Source: Apium graveolens (lineage: Eukaryota > Streptophyta > Magnoliopsida > Apiales > Apiaceae). From it: DNA of 64,000 nt. The notes under the pieces were generated by a model. That model was not told the origin of the DNA, did no database searches, and saw nothing but the letters and a program-made list of their open reading frames with translations. Location: assembly GCF_009905375.1 (NCBI RefSeq), contig NC_133648.1:307040565-307104564 (forward strand), read 5' to 3'. Position numbers and translations under genes: made by a program. This document shows, one piece after another, positions 34,023 through 46,068 of the stretch; the first letter of the stretch is position 1; each line of letters starts with the position of its first letter.

Positions 34023-34702
34023 TGTGACAACCCGGGTCAAATCCCGAGCCTTTTTCGAAAACCAGGTCAAATCCCGATTCCGAGTCCGAAATAACCGAAG
34101 CATACTGTCCCAAGTGCAGCCAACTTGGGTTACGACAAGCCCACCACAGGCCCCCAAAAGATCATAATTTGTTGGTGCACATAGTAGTAGTACTTTGCCT
34201 TATAAACTGAACAGAAGTCCCAAATCTCCTCGATGTGGGACTGGGGTGTTACAAACTCCCCCACTTAAACTCCTGACGTCCTCGTCAGGCCCGAACAGAC
34301 AGCCCATAGGACCAAGATCGTACCTTTCTAGCCATTGTGGGATAATACCGGCTGGCTTCGTGTCCCCACCTCCGGACCTCTTGCCATTGTGGGATAATAC
34401 CACCAGCCTTCGTGTCCCCACCTCCGGCAACTTGACGCATCAAGCTTTCGAGAGTCGGCTCTGATACCATATGTGACAACCCGGGTCAAATCCCGAGCCT
34501 TTTTCGAAAACCAGGTCAAATCCCGATTCCGAGTCCGAAATAACCGAAGCATACTGTCCCGAGTGCAGCCAACTTGGGTTACGACAAGCCCACCACAGGC
34601 CCCCAAAAGATCATGATTTGTTGGTGCACATAGTAGTAGTACTTTGCCTTATAAACTGAACAGAAGTCCCAAATCTCCTCGATGTGGGACTGGGGTGTTA
34701 CA
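34023..34702 (-). mobile_element. TRIM (miniature LTR retrotransposon), 680 bp
   Basis: Two 231-bp LTRs (34023-34253 and 34472-34702; TGTGACAACCCGGG...GGGGTGTTACA) differ at about two positions. On the minus strand the internal 218 bp begins with a Met primer-binding site (TGGTATCAGAGCC, plus 34457-34469) and ends with a polypurine tract (AAGTGGGGGAGTT, plus 34254-34266). No protein is encoded, so mobility would depend on other elements. The near-identical LTRs point to recent insertion. Confidence 0.9.
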
Positions 34703-34744
34703 AATGAAGAATGTTTTGGCAAAAGCAAGAATAGTCTAAGTCAA

Positions 34745-35130
34745 AACACTCTTCCTCCTTGGTCGCCATAGAAGCTATAGTCGCCACATAAGTAGACAGT
34801 ATCCTTGGTCGCCATAGAGTCTCTAGTCACCACAGAAGCAAACTGTTGTTGCTTGGTCGCCATAGAGCCTCTAGTCGCCACCAAAGCAAACTGTTGTTGC
34901 TTGGTCGCCATAGAGCCCCTAGTCGGCATAGAAGCAGACAATCTACCTGGTCGCCATAGCTCCTAGTCACCATAGAAGTAGACTATCTGGTCACCACAGA
35001 AGTGTCGCCACAGAACTTGGTCGCCACAGAAGTGTCGCCACAAAACTTAGTCGCCACAGAAGAAGGCACGGGGGCTACCTGGTTGCCACAGAGCTTAGTC
35101 GCCATAAAAGCTTGCCCTGATCGCCATAGG
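34745..35130. repeat. LTR-internal minisatellite, TTGGTCGCCATAGA units
   Basis: The core (T/C)TGGTCGCCA(T/C)AGA recurs about 15 times with the alternating form CTAGTCGCCAC. A higher-order unit of about 48 bp carries AAGCAAACTGTTGTTGC twice. It lies at the same relative place as the CGACTAGTCG repeat of the 20878 segment. Confidence 0.8.
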
Positions 35131-35745
35131 AGAATTATATTCATTGATTCATTTGCAGCAATTCAAGGATTTGTGTGGACACAGAAACACCACCTGTCCA
35201 ATTGAATTGATATAAGTCTACACTTTGAAGCCGAATCAAGTGGTTCTGAGTTCTGTTCATCTTCTCTCTCACGGGAGGATATGAAAACAAGAAACAAAGA
35301 GTATACAGAGAAGATCAAGCTTTTTGAATATCCGTTTAACTTCTCACCGGAGTAACGTTATAATACCCGATTTAACTCTTGTATATTCTTAGGGGCATTA
35401 TAATCGTTACCCGGTAATTAAATCCTTAGACAAACAAAAGTTAGATCATTGTATAGGATTTGATTTGTAAATCTTTGTAGAAGCTAGGAATTTTGTTGTT
35501 CTTAGATTGTAGCCGGTAAATTTATTTATCGGAGTGTAGCAACACCCCTCGAGGATTTATATACGAATATATACTTTCCGGAATATCTTGTGTTCCTCGT
35601 TTTATTGTTCCAAAAACTATTCCTCTCAAGAACACGAAACCACTAACTGAGCACTAAATCTATATCCTCTAAAGATTCAATTTTTTTTAATTTAGTGATT
35701 ATCGTATTCAACCACCCCTTCTACGATAATTCGGGACCTAAGAAT

Positions 35746-35760
35746 TGGTATCAGAGCTTG
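35746..35760 (+). promoter_or_regulatory. Primer-binding site, initiator-Met tRNA
   Basis: TGGTATCAGAGCTTG follows the large LTR; the first 12 bases match the complement of the initiator-Met tRNA end. Confidence 0.85.
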
Positions 35761-38700
35761 TTGATCGATATACTGATCAGATCTGGTGTGTCAGCCCAAA
35801 CAATCAAGTTCTCATATTTTTAGATTTTTTAATTTTCAAAAATTATCAACACTTGAGATTTTTGAATTCTAAATAATTTGGACAACCATATTTTTTATTT
35901 TTGATTTATTTATATTTCCATAAAATTTAAAATTTAAAATTATTAAATTAAAATTTTTATTAAATAATATTTTACATTTTATTTAATTTTTAAGAAAATT
36001 CGATATTCTTAAAAACTAGATTTTATGTAAATATTTATTTTTGACTAATTTATTTTCTAAGAAAATTAAAAATATTGGAAATTTAAATTTCTCTTGAATT
36101 TTAAACTAAGGGTACTCAAGGATTGGTAGACTCAGGATTTCTCCGGGCTTTTAAAGTGAATTTTAATCTTTTGAAGAAAACGAAGAGCATGTGCTATGCA
36201 GACGGAAAATTCCCGAACACGGAAGTTATAGATAATGGTTTTCTTACTCCAATGGAACTGATTTCAAGACCTACAGACAAAAATTGTGCATCTTCCTCGA
36301 AGGCTTACTCCATAGGATACCACTGGATTTTCAGACGCAGGAAATGAATGAAATTTCTACGAGTACAATTTTTCTCGGAGATTTTAAGATAACTCTATGA
36401 TTCCAGATTATACAGTCACACAGTGATTTGTACCAATGCTACATTTATCAGGGAATCAATGAGATCATACAGGCAGAAATTGTGGAGGTCAGAGAGAATA
36501 GTGGGGACATACAAATATCTCAATTACATGCATTAAGGTTGGAACCTCGGGACATAATGTAAGAGTTACTGATAGTTGAATCAGAAGAAGCTCAGGTAGA
36601 AGTACTTGAGGAATTGGACATCAGGGTAATGTTTCACTTGTCAGGAAAGTCTAGTCGCATCAGATTCACAAGGAGTACATAAGCTATATCCAAGGATCAA
36701 GCCTATCTATTCTGAAGCAGAGATTCTTACAGATTCAGTTCAAGGGGTAATTACAAGACTGAGATTGGGACATAAACAAGATTTGATAGTTACAGCTTTG
36801 ACAAGACATATATGACAAGTAATTATCAGGGGTTTTGCTACAATAGAACAAGAAGCTTGACAAACAAGGATGAGTAGGGATTCAGTTGAAGAGTTGTGAC
36901 AAAGGTGGAATGTTTTCTTAGGGAAGCAGCCAGTCAAAACTTATAGTGCATGGGAAAGAGTTGGGATGGATCAGATGACGAGAATCATGAATATCTTGCT
37001 TTCACAGCAATATCTGAAGATGGTCCAACTCACATATCTCACGTTTCAAATTCTTGAACCACTGCAATATTTTGTTTTCAATATTCAATACATGTTAAGA
37101 TCTCAGTGTTTAAATGTTTAACACTCGCACAAGCATGATAGCATCACACATAGACAATGCTAAACTAGTTCACTAGAATATTTTTCTGGTAACTAGGATT
37201 GATGTTTAACTTGTGCATGTTACTTTAGGTGATCTTAAATATGTGTTTGAATATTTGTTGAACATGATTAATTTCCTTAGTGAGATATATATTTTTCCAG
37301 CACTTAAGAACTTTGTTTATGCTTATCTCATATATCCTATTACATTGTGATTTATTCATTTGATCTGAATTATTTGTTAAGATATATTAGTTTATAATTG
37401 GATTGAGATAGCTAGGTGAGATACATTAACAGGATTGGACTAGATAGAATTAGTGATTTATTTGTTAATTCTGTTTGTTCCATATCATGCCTGTCTTGCT
37501 TACTTCTTATGTGTAATATTTCTGAATGAATGCCATATATTCTTAACACAATGCTTACTTAATAATAGTAAAGCATGTTTAGGATTACAATAGGGAAAAG
37601 ACTGATAGTCCTCCTTATGTAAGGTTGGAACCATTTTTCCCCTAGCCTAGAGACAAATTTGTCAAATGGAGAAAAGGGTCAGTTAAAGATAAGAATTAGC
37701 ATGATAAGGTAGCAATTGTTGTTATATCTGTTTATAATAAAATATCTAATCCAACTGGACCCAAGCTGATAAGTTGGGTACCAAGAATTGTTAATCCATT
37801 TGTAAGTGCAGGACATAACAGGTTAATTGATTCGTATGTATTCTTGGTAATTCATCCTCAAGGCATATGATCAAAGAAAGAGCCTCACAATCAAATATGA
37901 TTGACAAAACCTATTCTGTCAATAATCTTTGAAGATGACAACAAAGGTTTTCATTACGGGACAAGCTATACAGAAAAGGGATGTCATCATGAACTCAACA
38001 ATTGCTATCACTGATAACAACTAATTATTGGAGTCATTGATAACAGTTGAAGCAACTTCCTTGCTGGAGAATCGAGGCACACATCCTCTTATCATACAGT
38101 TCTGCATCAAAGGACAAAATGTCAATTCAATGAAGGATTAGTGTCTCATCTGAAGCAGGAAGGTTGAGAAGCTTGCTCTTCGTAGAGTAAGGAAAGGAAA
38201 TGCTCGTGGCTATACTGGAAACTCTGAAAAGGTGAAGTCAATGGTTTCTACTGTAAAGCTTCATCTGACAAAAGTTTAGCTATGGTATTAGAAGCTTTCA
38301 CCCTTGAACATCAACTCAAGGAACTCTTTTGTAAAAAGGGATTAGTGAGAGGACTACCTCATCTGAAATTCAGAAGACGATAAATGTGAGGCATGTCAGA
38401 AAGAGGAGTCAACGATAACATCACATTAAATTAAAGTTATACCTTAGTGATGGTGGTTGTCAACTCTTATTAAACAAAGTTGTTATTCGTGCATTCTCAA
38501 GACAAGAAATCACAGATGGTGATTGATCATATCAGAAGGTCAAGCTGGAATAAACTGTAAAAGAAATGATCTTGTGGTCAGATAATAGGACTAAATTCAA
38601 GAAGCAGTTCTGATTAATATCTGTAATATCAAAAATATTTTGAGACATATTCAGCACCTGGAGCTCCGTGTAAGAATGGAGTGGTACAAAGGAAGAACCG

Positions 38701-39654
38701 GAACTTGATTAAAGCTACACAGGAAATATCAAGCTAATCAAGAATTTCTAAATACCAAAGGGCTGGAGCAGTCAAAACAGTTTACAACAAGTAAGATCAA
38801 GCCTTGATCGGGATGTATACATGAAGACCACTAATGAGTTAATGGCCTACAGAAGCAAACACTGAATAACCTGAAAGTGTTTGGAGAGAATGTTCTACAA
38901 AAGCAAACAATAAAATGTTTTTAGTTGTTTGAAGATCTTGGCATTTGTAGCTAAGACTTGTAAGGATATTCTTCATGGCTACTCAGTGGAGTCTACAACC
39001 TACAGGGCATTTATGGTTGATCAACAGAAGGTGATAGATAGTCTAAGTGCATAATTCAACAACTCAATGCTCCAAGCTGTTAAAGGAGAAATTAATGGTA
39101 TTGATGATTCATATCCAAGCAGTGGAATGGCAGTATATCTACACATCTCATTACTTCAATGAAGCTGGTCAGCAAGGGTAAGGATTTTCAGGAAATCCCA
39201 GCAACAGCTTAGGGGGAGAAATAGAAGGATCAACTAGTCAGACACAACACCACATTGAAAATCAGAGGACACGAAAGAATATATCTGTGGAGATAAAGGG
39301 TTTGATGTCAATATTATTCCCAGAGTCTAGTTCTTAAGTGATCCAGATGGTGGAGTAATGATTAGCAGGGCTACTGAGTATGAATAATTAATTCTCTAGT
39401 TTTCTATCTGAAGAAGAAACTAAGAAAGTTACAGAAGCTCTGACAGATCCGAATTGGTTGGCTGATTGTAAAGCAAGATGAGCTCAATCAGTCAGCAAGT
39501 AGATTGTAGGGAAGCTGGTATCCAAATCAAATGACAAATATTGTAATTGGTACAAGGATAACCAGAAGTCAAACTGGATGACAATAGCATTGTTACGAGG
39601 GACAAGGCCAAACTGGATGCTAGGTTATTATCAGGAAGCAGTATCTGATAGAAA
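35761..39654 (+). pseudogene. Highly decayed Copia internal region (SIRE-like)
   Basis: No long ORF survives, but pieces of pol are recognisable in order. A pre-integrase-like segment (GLVRGLPHL, then CEACQK) is near 38345-38400. The integrase end (FSAPGAP...NGVVQRKNRN) is near 38650-38705. An RT N-terminal piece (EALTDPNWL) is near 39437, and RNKARL-like text near 39595. Coding stops at about 39654, where minus-strand Copia sequence begins. Gag is not recognisable. The decay is much deeper than in the 5897-20830 element. Confidence 0.6.
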
Positions 39655-40440
39655 GCACCAGAGTTTTAACCTTAACTTTAAAATGATTCTCAACATAATT
39701 TAAAAAAGTAAACATAATATCATTTACTTCTTGTTTATTAGACAACATGTGTGTCCAAGTTGCTCTATTGTAATCATCTAATATAGTGAGAAAATAGCTT
39801 TCTCCTGTAATAGTTGAAATCTTGTATGGTCCCCATAGATCAACATGAATAAGATCAAATATAATTCTAGAAATTGCATTACTTGGATTAAAAAGGAAGC
39901 TTATGATGTTTTCCAACACAACAAGCATCACAAAAGAAATTACTTAAACCATTAGAATTATAAGAATCAATATGTCTCATTTTGGAAACTGAGCTATGTC
40001 CTAGTCTAGCATGTAAAATATTGAGTTTTACAGCTTCATTGCACACAACTACATTATTACTTTATCATCAAAATCTCCTTGCTTCAACTTGGTTCCTTTC
40101 CTTTCTTGTCACTTCTAGTTTATAAAGACCATTCTCTTCTTTCCCACTTCCCACTACCTCCTTAGTGAAAGGGTCCTGTAAGATACAGTTCTTTGTATCA
40201 AAACTTATATGAATCTTGCTAGTCTCAATTAACTTATTTATTAAAAGTAAATTATGATTAAATTCCTCAATATACAACACATCATAAAGAATTAGTCTTT
40301 CAGATAATTTCACATCACCTATCTTATCAACCACTTTAACATTCCCATATGGTAGTCCAACATTAACTGATGATTTTAAATCCCTTAAGGTAGAGAAAAT
40401 ATTTATATTCCCACACATGTGATCTGATGCTCCTGAATCT
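39655..40440 (-). pseudogene. Copia protease and integrase start, minus strand, truncated
   Basis: The protease/pre-integrase part (DHMCGNINIF, LYDVLYIEEFNHNLLLINKL) occupies about 40068-40440. The integrase core start (LIHVDLWGPYKI, FLTILDDYNRATWT) is at about 39700-39870 in another frame. RT and RNase H are absent; the element ends at the junction near 39655. Continuous with the gag at 40442-41650. Confidence 0.8.
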
Positions 40441-40441
40441 A

Positions 40442-41650
40442 TTATCCAAAGTTCTTATTATAAGGTCTATAAACATTTACAACATTAGAGGCTAAGATTA
40501 TACCTGCAAAGTTAGCCATTTTGTTCCCTCCTCCATTTGTCTGCTGAGAATTGAACATCTTTATCATCTCCTGTACTACTGCTGCAACCAACTTGCCATC
40601 TGGCTTGGTCTCTTTTCCACTTTCACTTCCACATTCCATCTCCAAAGGTTCATCTTGTTCATATTCAATCTCTTCTTTTCCCACATTAGCTGCATATCTC
40701 ATACTTCCTTCATTCATCTTACCTTTCCCAGGGTTTCCAAACCATTCTGGATATCCAATCAGCTTGAAGCATTCATCAACAGTGTGTCCTTTCTTCTTGT
40801 ATTGGTCACACCACTTCTTCATTTTCATCTCTTTACTTTCCATTTTCTATGCACCCGAGAAATTCTTACCTTGATTCATCCTTCCAACAGCAAAAGCACT
40901 TGCTTCTCCTACATATTGATTTTTAGCTACTTGTTTCTGTTTCTCAGCTTGTTGTACAAGATTAAATGCCCTGTTTAGAGTTGGCAAAGGCTCCATGGCC
41001 ATGATATTTCCAGCTATGTTTTCATTCCTCTTGTTCAAGCCCATCACAAAATTTATAACCTTGTTTCTTTCTTGAATTTCCACAAACTTCTTTAAAAGGT
41101 TACTAGTGCATTTCTTCATTGCTGCACATGTGCATTCTGGAAGTCCTTCCACATCCTGTATTTCATCCCAGATCTGTTTGAGCTTAAAATAATACTCAGA
41201 AACAGACATGTTTTCTTGTTCCAAATTTTTGACTTGTTTCTTTAAAGAATACAAGAGAGGGGCATTAGTCTCTACATACCTTTCCTTCAGCTCATTCCAT
41301 AATCTTTCTACAGAATCTATATAAATGAAACTGTTGGCAATTTTTTCATTCATAGATCTACATAGCCAACCTCTTAGCATGTAATCATTTCTTATCCAGA
41401 GGGCATATTTTGCATCATTGGAATCTGGTTTCTTTACTTTTCCTTCCAGAAATCCCAACTTGTTATTGGATCCTAAAGCCAGCTTTATGCTTCAGCTCCA
41501 ATTGAGAAAGTTTTCACCATTGAAGATAACATTTCCCAGTGGTATATTAGCATTGTCTGAGTTTGCCAGAAAGAGTGGATCTGAGTATCCATTCTCATCC
41601 TTTGTTTCTCTATCTTTTGTTATCGTTTCTTCATTGTCTTTTGATGTCAT
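40442..41650 (-). pseudogene. Copia gag, minus strand, with stops
   Basis: From the ATG at 41650 the frame encodes a UBN2-type gag. It includes IPLGNVIFNGENFLNW, the block ALWIRNDYMLRGWLCRSMNE, LWNELKERYVETNAP, LKQIWDEI and FVMGLNK. A knuckle-like CDQYKKKGHTVDECF precedes KLIGYPEWF. In-frame stops are TGA near 41492 and TAG at 40844-40846. The protease follows after a frame change. This element lies just downstream of PMEI copy 2. Confidence 0.85.
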
Positions 41651-41724
41651 CTTCAACTTCTTTCTTTGATCTTGAGATGATGAAGATAATATCTTGATAT
41701 TTCAACCTACTTGCTCTGATACTA

Positions 41725-42110
41725 TGAAGAAATATAAACAAAATAAGATGAAGTTTCTGAGAGAAAAATTTCTCTCTTTCTTGATCACTTTTCGATAAAA
41801 GAAACTAAGGAAACTTTGTTACATATATACAAAAACAACTCTCCCTGGAAGAGAGCTTGTCAACTAAAGAGACAAAATTTGAAACTACTTCCTAGCAGAC
41901 AAGAACAGAAAATAAAGCTGTCAGCTAATGGAAAAATAAGACTAACAGTCATAACCTATACTACAATATAAATGTACAGGCCAGGAGGAGAGAAATAAGG
42001 AAGATGTCAAAAATGTAATGTGTCTCAAACGAATTAAAAAGGTGGCGTGACCTTAAAAGTTTAAACTAAAAGCATTAGAACCAATCTTCAGAACACAATT
42101 GAATCATTGC
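41725..42110 (-). repeat. 5' LTR of the minus-strand Copia (outer end uncertain)
   Basis: A Met primer-binding site (TAGTATCAGAGCAAG on the minus strand, one mismatch) lies at about 41709-41723 next to an LTR end TTTCTTCA. The LTR extends to somewhere between about 42010 and 42110, before the 3' flank of PMEI copy 2. Confidence 0.55.
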
Positions 42111-42292
42111 ATCAGCAAACACTATATCATATATGACCTCTAACAACTGAATAGTTGTGCATGCATGATACAATGGATTTGTACATGTTTTTGACATAAT
42201 TATAGCATATTACCACACACTATTAATTTAATTTCTATTTGTAGAAACCAGAGCACGCTATCACATAACACTAATAAAATTTTAGTTATGAA

Positions 42293-42902
42293 CTATCCAT
42301 GAAGAGAATTGTAGTTGTTGATTAAGGCTAAAGCATTGCTTATCAAATGAATAACATCTATAATCCTTCCTCTAACTACGTTCTTCGTGTTCCCTGCTTT
42401 CCCAGCAAACCCGTCCATCCAAGTGTCCTCGTCTGTCAGAGAAGTACTAACCCAAGTTTGTATGTTACTTATCAACAACGCGTAGTTTGGTGATCCATTA
42501 AGCTGACTCATCTCGCTCATGGATCTTTTAAGGTCTTCTATTGCGTCAGTCAACTCTTCAAGGAAATCTTTCATAGGCCCAACTTCCCTGGGATTCAGGC
42601 CAGGGGCTTTTGACAGCCTTACCATGGCAGCAGATATCGAAACCCCTTGATCCAGAGCGACTGAGAAAGCTGTATGCGCTAGAAGCCTAGGACTTGTCTG
42701 GATAGCACTTGTATGACTCGACAGTGAGGTGAAGCATAGACTAGGGTAAGTAGTCTTACTGCAAGAGGTTTTCATGAACTATGTGCTTGCCTTTTCGGCT
42801 CCATAGTCGATAGCCAAGCTTGAGCTTATGTATATACTAAAAGAAATAATTAGAAGAAAAACATTTTTACCAGAAACGATCTTTGTTGAGGAGCCTTCCA
42901 TC
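42293..42902 (-). pseudogene. PMEI-like pseudogene, copy 2
   Basis: Aligned over its full length with gene 1 (START MEGSS, end LINNYNSLHG). Lesions: a one-base T insertion in the signal-peptide codons gives TAG at 42837-42839; back in the original frame a GAG has become TAG at 42779-42781. The remaining open part, from a Met at 42775, lacks a signal peptide. Two of the four structural cysteines are replaced: DCLEEL is DFLEEL and DTCMDGF is DTWMDGF, so the second disulfide cannot form. A Copia LTR begins at 42961, only 58 bp upstream of the ATG and inside the place where genes 1 and 3 have leader and TATA. The copy shares 3' flank with gene 1. It should not produce a working secreted inhibitor. 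Confidence 0.92.
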
Positions 42903-42960
42903 TCACTTTTCCTTTGTAAGAGTTTAAAGGTTATCGATTAATGGAGTGATACGATGAAAG

Positions 42961-43313
42961 TGTTGGAATTATAATCTAAACACGTGTTATTTATTTTCCT
43001 ATATTATGTGTCCAAATAAGTTGATGTGATGAATTAGTCATGATCAACGAGACTAGGTCTTAGTTATCTGTTTCTGTAGGTAGATATGTAGTCTTAGAGT
43101 AAGAATAGGATGTTCCTATTTTGTCCCAACGACATTTATCTTAGGAAGTAGTTTAAGTAGTCACCATCTCTTTCTTATTTCCATATATATTGCTTGTAAA
43201 CACTGCTTTGAGGTACTCTGAAGTTTAATAACAAAAACTTGAGCTTGTCTCAAACTTGTGTGTGTTATTACTGTGATAGAGTTTATACGTGTGGGTTACT
43301 TCAAGTCTCTACA
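42961..43313 (+). repeat. 5' LTR of the Copia element next to PMEI copy 2
   Basis: TGTTGGAATTATAATC to CAAGTCTCTACA, 353 bp, followed three bases later by the primer-binding site. It lies head-to-head with PMEI copy 2. Confidence 0.85.
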
Positions 43314-43316
43314 TTG

Positions 43317-43328
43317 TGGTATCAGAGC
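43317..43328 (+). promoter_or_regulatory. Primer-binding site, initiator-Met tRNA
   Basis: TGGTATCAGAGC, exact complement of the initiator-Met tRNA end. Confidence 0.9.
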
Positions 43329-43348
43329 TACGGAACACCATTGTGTTT

Positions 43349-46064
43349 ATGTCTAAAGCAACGCCAATGGATGTGAATAAACTGAAATGAGGATCAGTAG
43401 GGTTGAGTTACCCAACACTGACAAGGGAAAATTACACCGCTTGGTCTATGAAGATGAGGGTCTTTATACAAGCGCAGGGAGTGTGGGACGTAATTGAACC
43501 CAGTGACTCAAAGACTCCAGTTGATGTGAAAATAGACAAGATCGCATTGGCCATGATCTATCAGGGAATACCTGAGGATGTTCAGTTGTCTTTGGCAGAA
43601 AAAAGGACTGCAAAAGATATTTGGGATGCTATTAAAACCCTGTGTCAAGGCGCTGAGAGGGTTAAGTCTGGATGAATTCAAACCTTAAAGGAGGAGTTTG
43701 AAGCCTTGGTAATGAAAGATACCAATCAGTTGGATGATTTTGTGATGAAAATTAGTGGGTTGGTATCAAACATTCGAGCACTCGGAGATACAGTAAGTAA
43801 AAGCTATGTTGTGAAGAAATTGTTACTTGATGTCCCGTCGAAATTTTTACAGATTGCTTCAACGATTGAGCAATTCGGAAACCTTGAGACGATGTCAGTA
43901 GAAGAGACTATTGGGTCACTTAAGGCTCATGAGGAAAGGATAAAAGGTCAGTCAGAATATAAGGGAGATCAGATGATGCTGACAGAGATGAATGGGCGAG
44001 AAGAGAGAATATTGAAGGAAAACTCCTGTTTACAAAGATGGAATGGAAAAATCACTTGGCTAAAGGACAAGGAAATTATGATGGATCTGCAAACTCAAAG
44101 GCACGTTGGGGACAAGACAAAAGCCGTGTACGATGTTATAATTGTCAGAACTATGGTCACTATGCAGAAGAGTGCAAAAAACCCAGGAAGGACAGGGAGA
44201 AAAAAATAGAGGTGAATCTATCACAAGCTGACTTTGTTGGAGATGAGCCATCATTACTATTGTCTGAATGTGAACAGAAAGGGAAGAAAGGACTGATACT
44301 GTTGAATGAAAGGGACGTTATTCCAGTATTAAAACAACACGGGACCAATGAGGATAACACTAACATATGGTACCTCGACAATGGGGAGAGCAGCCATATG
44401 ACTGGACAACGGAAGAAATTTAGTGACACGGATGAAAATGTAACCGGGGAGGTACGTTTTGGTGATGGTTCTATGGTTCAAATTAAGGGGAGAGGATCTG
44501 TCAAACTGAACTGCAAGAATGGTGAAACTCGATATCTAAGAGAGGTATACTAAATCCCTTCTCTTTGTAATAACATTATAAGCTTAGGGAAGCTCTCAGA
44601 AGAAGGAAACAAAGTAGTTTTGCAAGGTGATTTTCTGTGGGTTCGTGATAATGATGGAAATCTGTTGATGAAAGTAAAGCGTACAACAAATAGGTTGTAT
44701 AAACTTAAAATCGAAAGAAGTGACTCTGTTGAGACAGAAGGTGGGGAACCCGTATGTATGCTATCAAAAGTCGAGAAGGACTCATGGCTTTGGCACTCTC
44801 GCTTAGGCCATGTAAATTTTGCTGCGTTGGTTCTCATGTCCAAAGAAGAAATGGCCTATGGGCTACCAAGACTAACTCAGCCAAAAAGGAAGTGCGAAGG
44901 CTGTCTAATGTCCAAACAAACTCATAGCCCTTTTCCTTCACAAGAAAATTTCAATGCCAAGTGTGTGCTTGAGCTAATACATGGAGATATTTGTGGCCCA
45001 TTCACACCACCAACTTCATCAGGTAACAAGTTTTTCTTGCTGTTAGTAGATGATTACAGTCATTTTATGTGGGTCTATTTTCTGAAAGCTAAAAATGAAG
45101 CATTCGAAGCTTTCAAGAAATTCAGGAAAACGGCTGAGAAAGATTTAAAACAAGAGATAAAAGTACTAAGAACTGACCGTGGGGGTGAGTTCTGCTCTAA
45201 TACCTTCAAAAATTATTATTAGGAATTTGGTAACCAGAAACATTACACTGCTCCGTACTCGCCACAGCAGAATGGTGTAGTCGAGAGTCGAAATAGGACG
45301 GTTGTGGCAATGGTGAGAAGTTTTTTAAAGGAGAAGAAGATGCCATAACATTCTGGGGAGAAGCTGTGAGACACTCTGTATATATCCTGAACATGTTACC
45401 AACTCGAGCAGTAACAGGGAAGACACCATATGAAGCCTTAAAAGAAAAGAAACCCCACCTGCGCCACGTGAAAGTATTTGGCTGCATCACACACATGAAA
45501 CTACCAGGGGTTCAAATAGGGAAGTTAGATGACAGAAGCAAGGTTGTGATCTGTTTGGGTAGTGAACCAGGAACTAAGGCCCATCGTTTGTATGATCCAA
45601 ACAGTGGATCAATTTACGTAAGTCGGGATGTCGTGTTCGAAGAGGACAAGAATTGGCCTTGGGAATTGTTATCACAGGAAGGTACACAAACTTTTGATGT
45701 TTATACTCCATCTAGCAACTCTTTTTCAGAATTTGACCAAATAGAGTCGACTATGAACTCTGGGAGAGTTTTAACACCTGTTTCAACACCTGTACAACAT
45801 CGTGGCGGTGACTTCACCAGTCATGACATGTCTGAGAATTCTGCGTCAAGTGAGGGACCGAGACGGATGAGGCTTCTAACTGAAGTATATGATGAGGCTC
45901 CGGAAGTTGAGTTAGCTGATGAAGAACTTTTGATGGCGGCAGTTGGTGAACCAAACTCGTATAAGCAGACTGCTACAGAGGTTGAGTGGAGGAATGCAAT
46001 AAGGACAGAAATTGATGCGATTGAGCAGAATAATACATGAGAGTTGACAGAATTACCTGCTGGC
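43349..46064 (+). pseudogene. Copia gag-protease-integrase, broken
   Basis: From the ATG at 43349 gag shows LTRENYTAWSMKMRVFIQAQ, then KDIWDAIKTLCQGAERVK and LKAHEER. A CCHC knuckle (CYNCQNYGHYAEEC) lies near 44133. Protease has YLDNGESSHMTG, where the usual catalytic D-S/T-G is DNG. Integrase shows WLWHSRLGHVNF, CEGCLMSKQ, IHGDICGPF, LRTDRGGEF and SPQQNGVVE. Stops are at 43388-43390, about 43672, 44551-44553, about 45220 and 46038-46040. Frame changes lie near 44040 and 45345. The start of RT (YKQTATEVEWRNAIRTEIDA) precedes the Gypsy insertion at 46069. Confidence 0.88.
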
Positions 46065-46068
46065 CCCA

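Larger units (their letters stand above)
32144..35743 (+). mobile_element. Large LTR of a Copia (SIRE-like) element, split by two insertions
   Basis: It starts GCGTAGCTGTATGAACAG, as does the segment at 20878, and ends just before a Met primer-binding site at 35746, so this is a 5' LTR in plus orientation. A 1,862-bp insert (32841-34702) interrupts it; without that the LTR is about 1.74 kb. A minisatellite occupies 34745-35130. Termini do not show a clear TG...CA, so exact ends are uncertain. Confidence 0.6.

Noticed and set aside
34195..34606. Several overlapping ORFs in both strands
   Set aside because: They lie within the LTRs and internal region of the TRIM, which has no coding.
31683..35130. 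Regularly spaced repeats resembling a CRISPR array
   Set aside because: Units are degenerate direct minisatellites without unique spacers, inside plant LTRs.
34703..35130. Coding region with repeated MATK-like peptides on the minus strand
   Set aside because: The open frame is a by-product of the GTCGCCATAGA minisatellite.
11176..42960. The same GAAAG next to the solo LTR and next to the Copia LTR at 42961
   Set aside because: A five-base coincidence; the two elements and target sites are unrelated.
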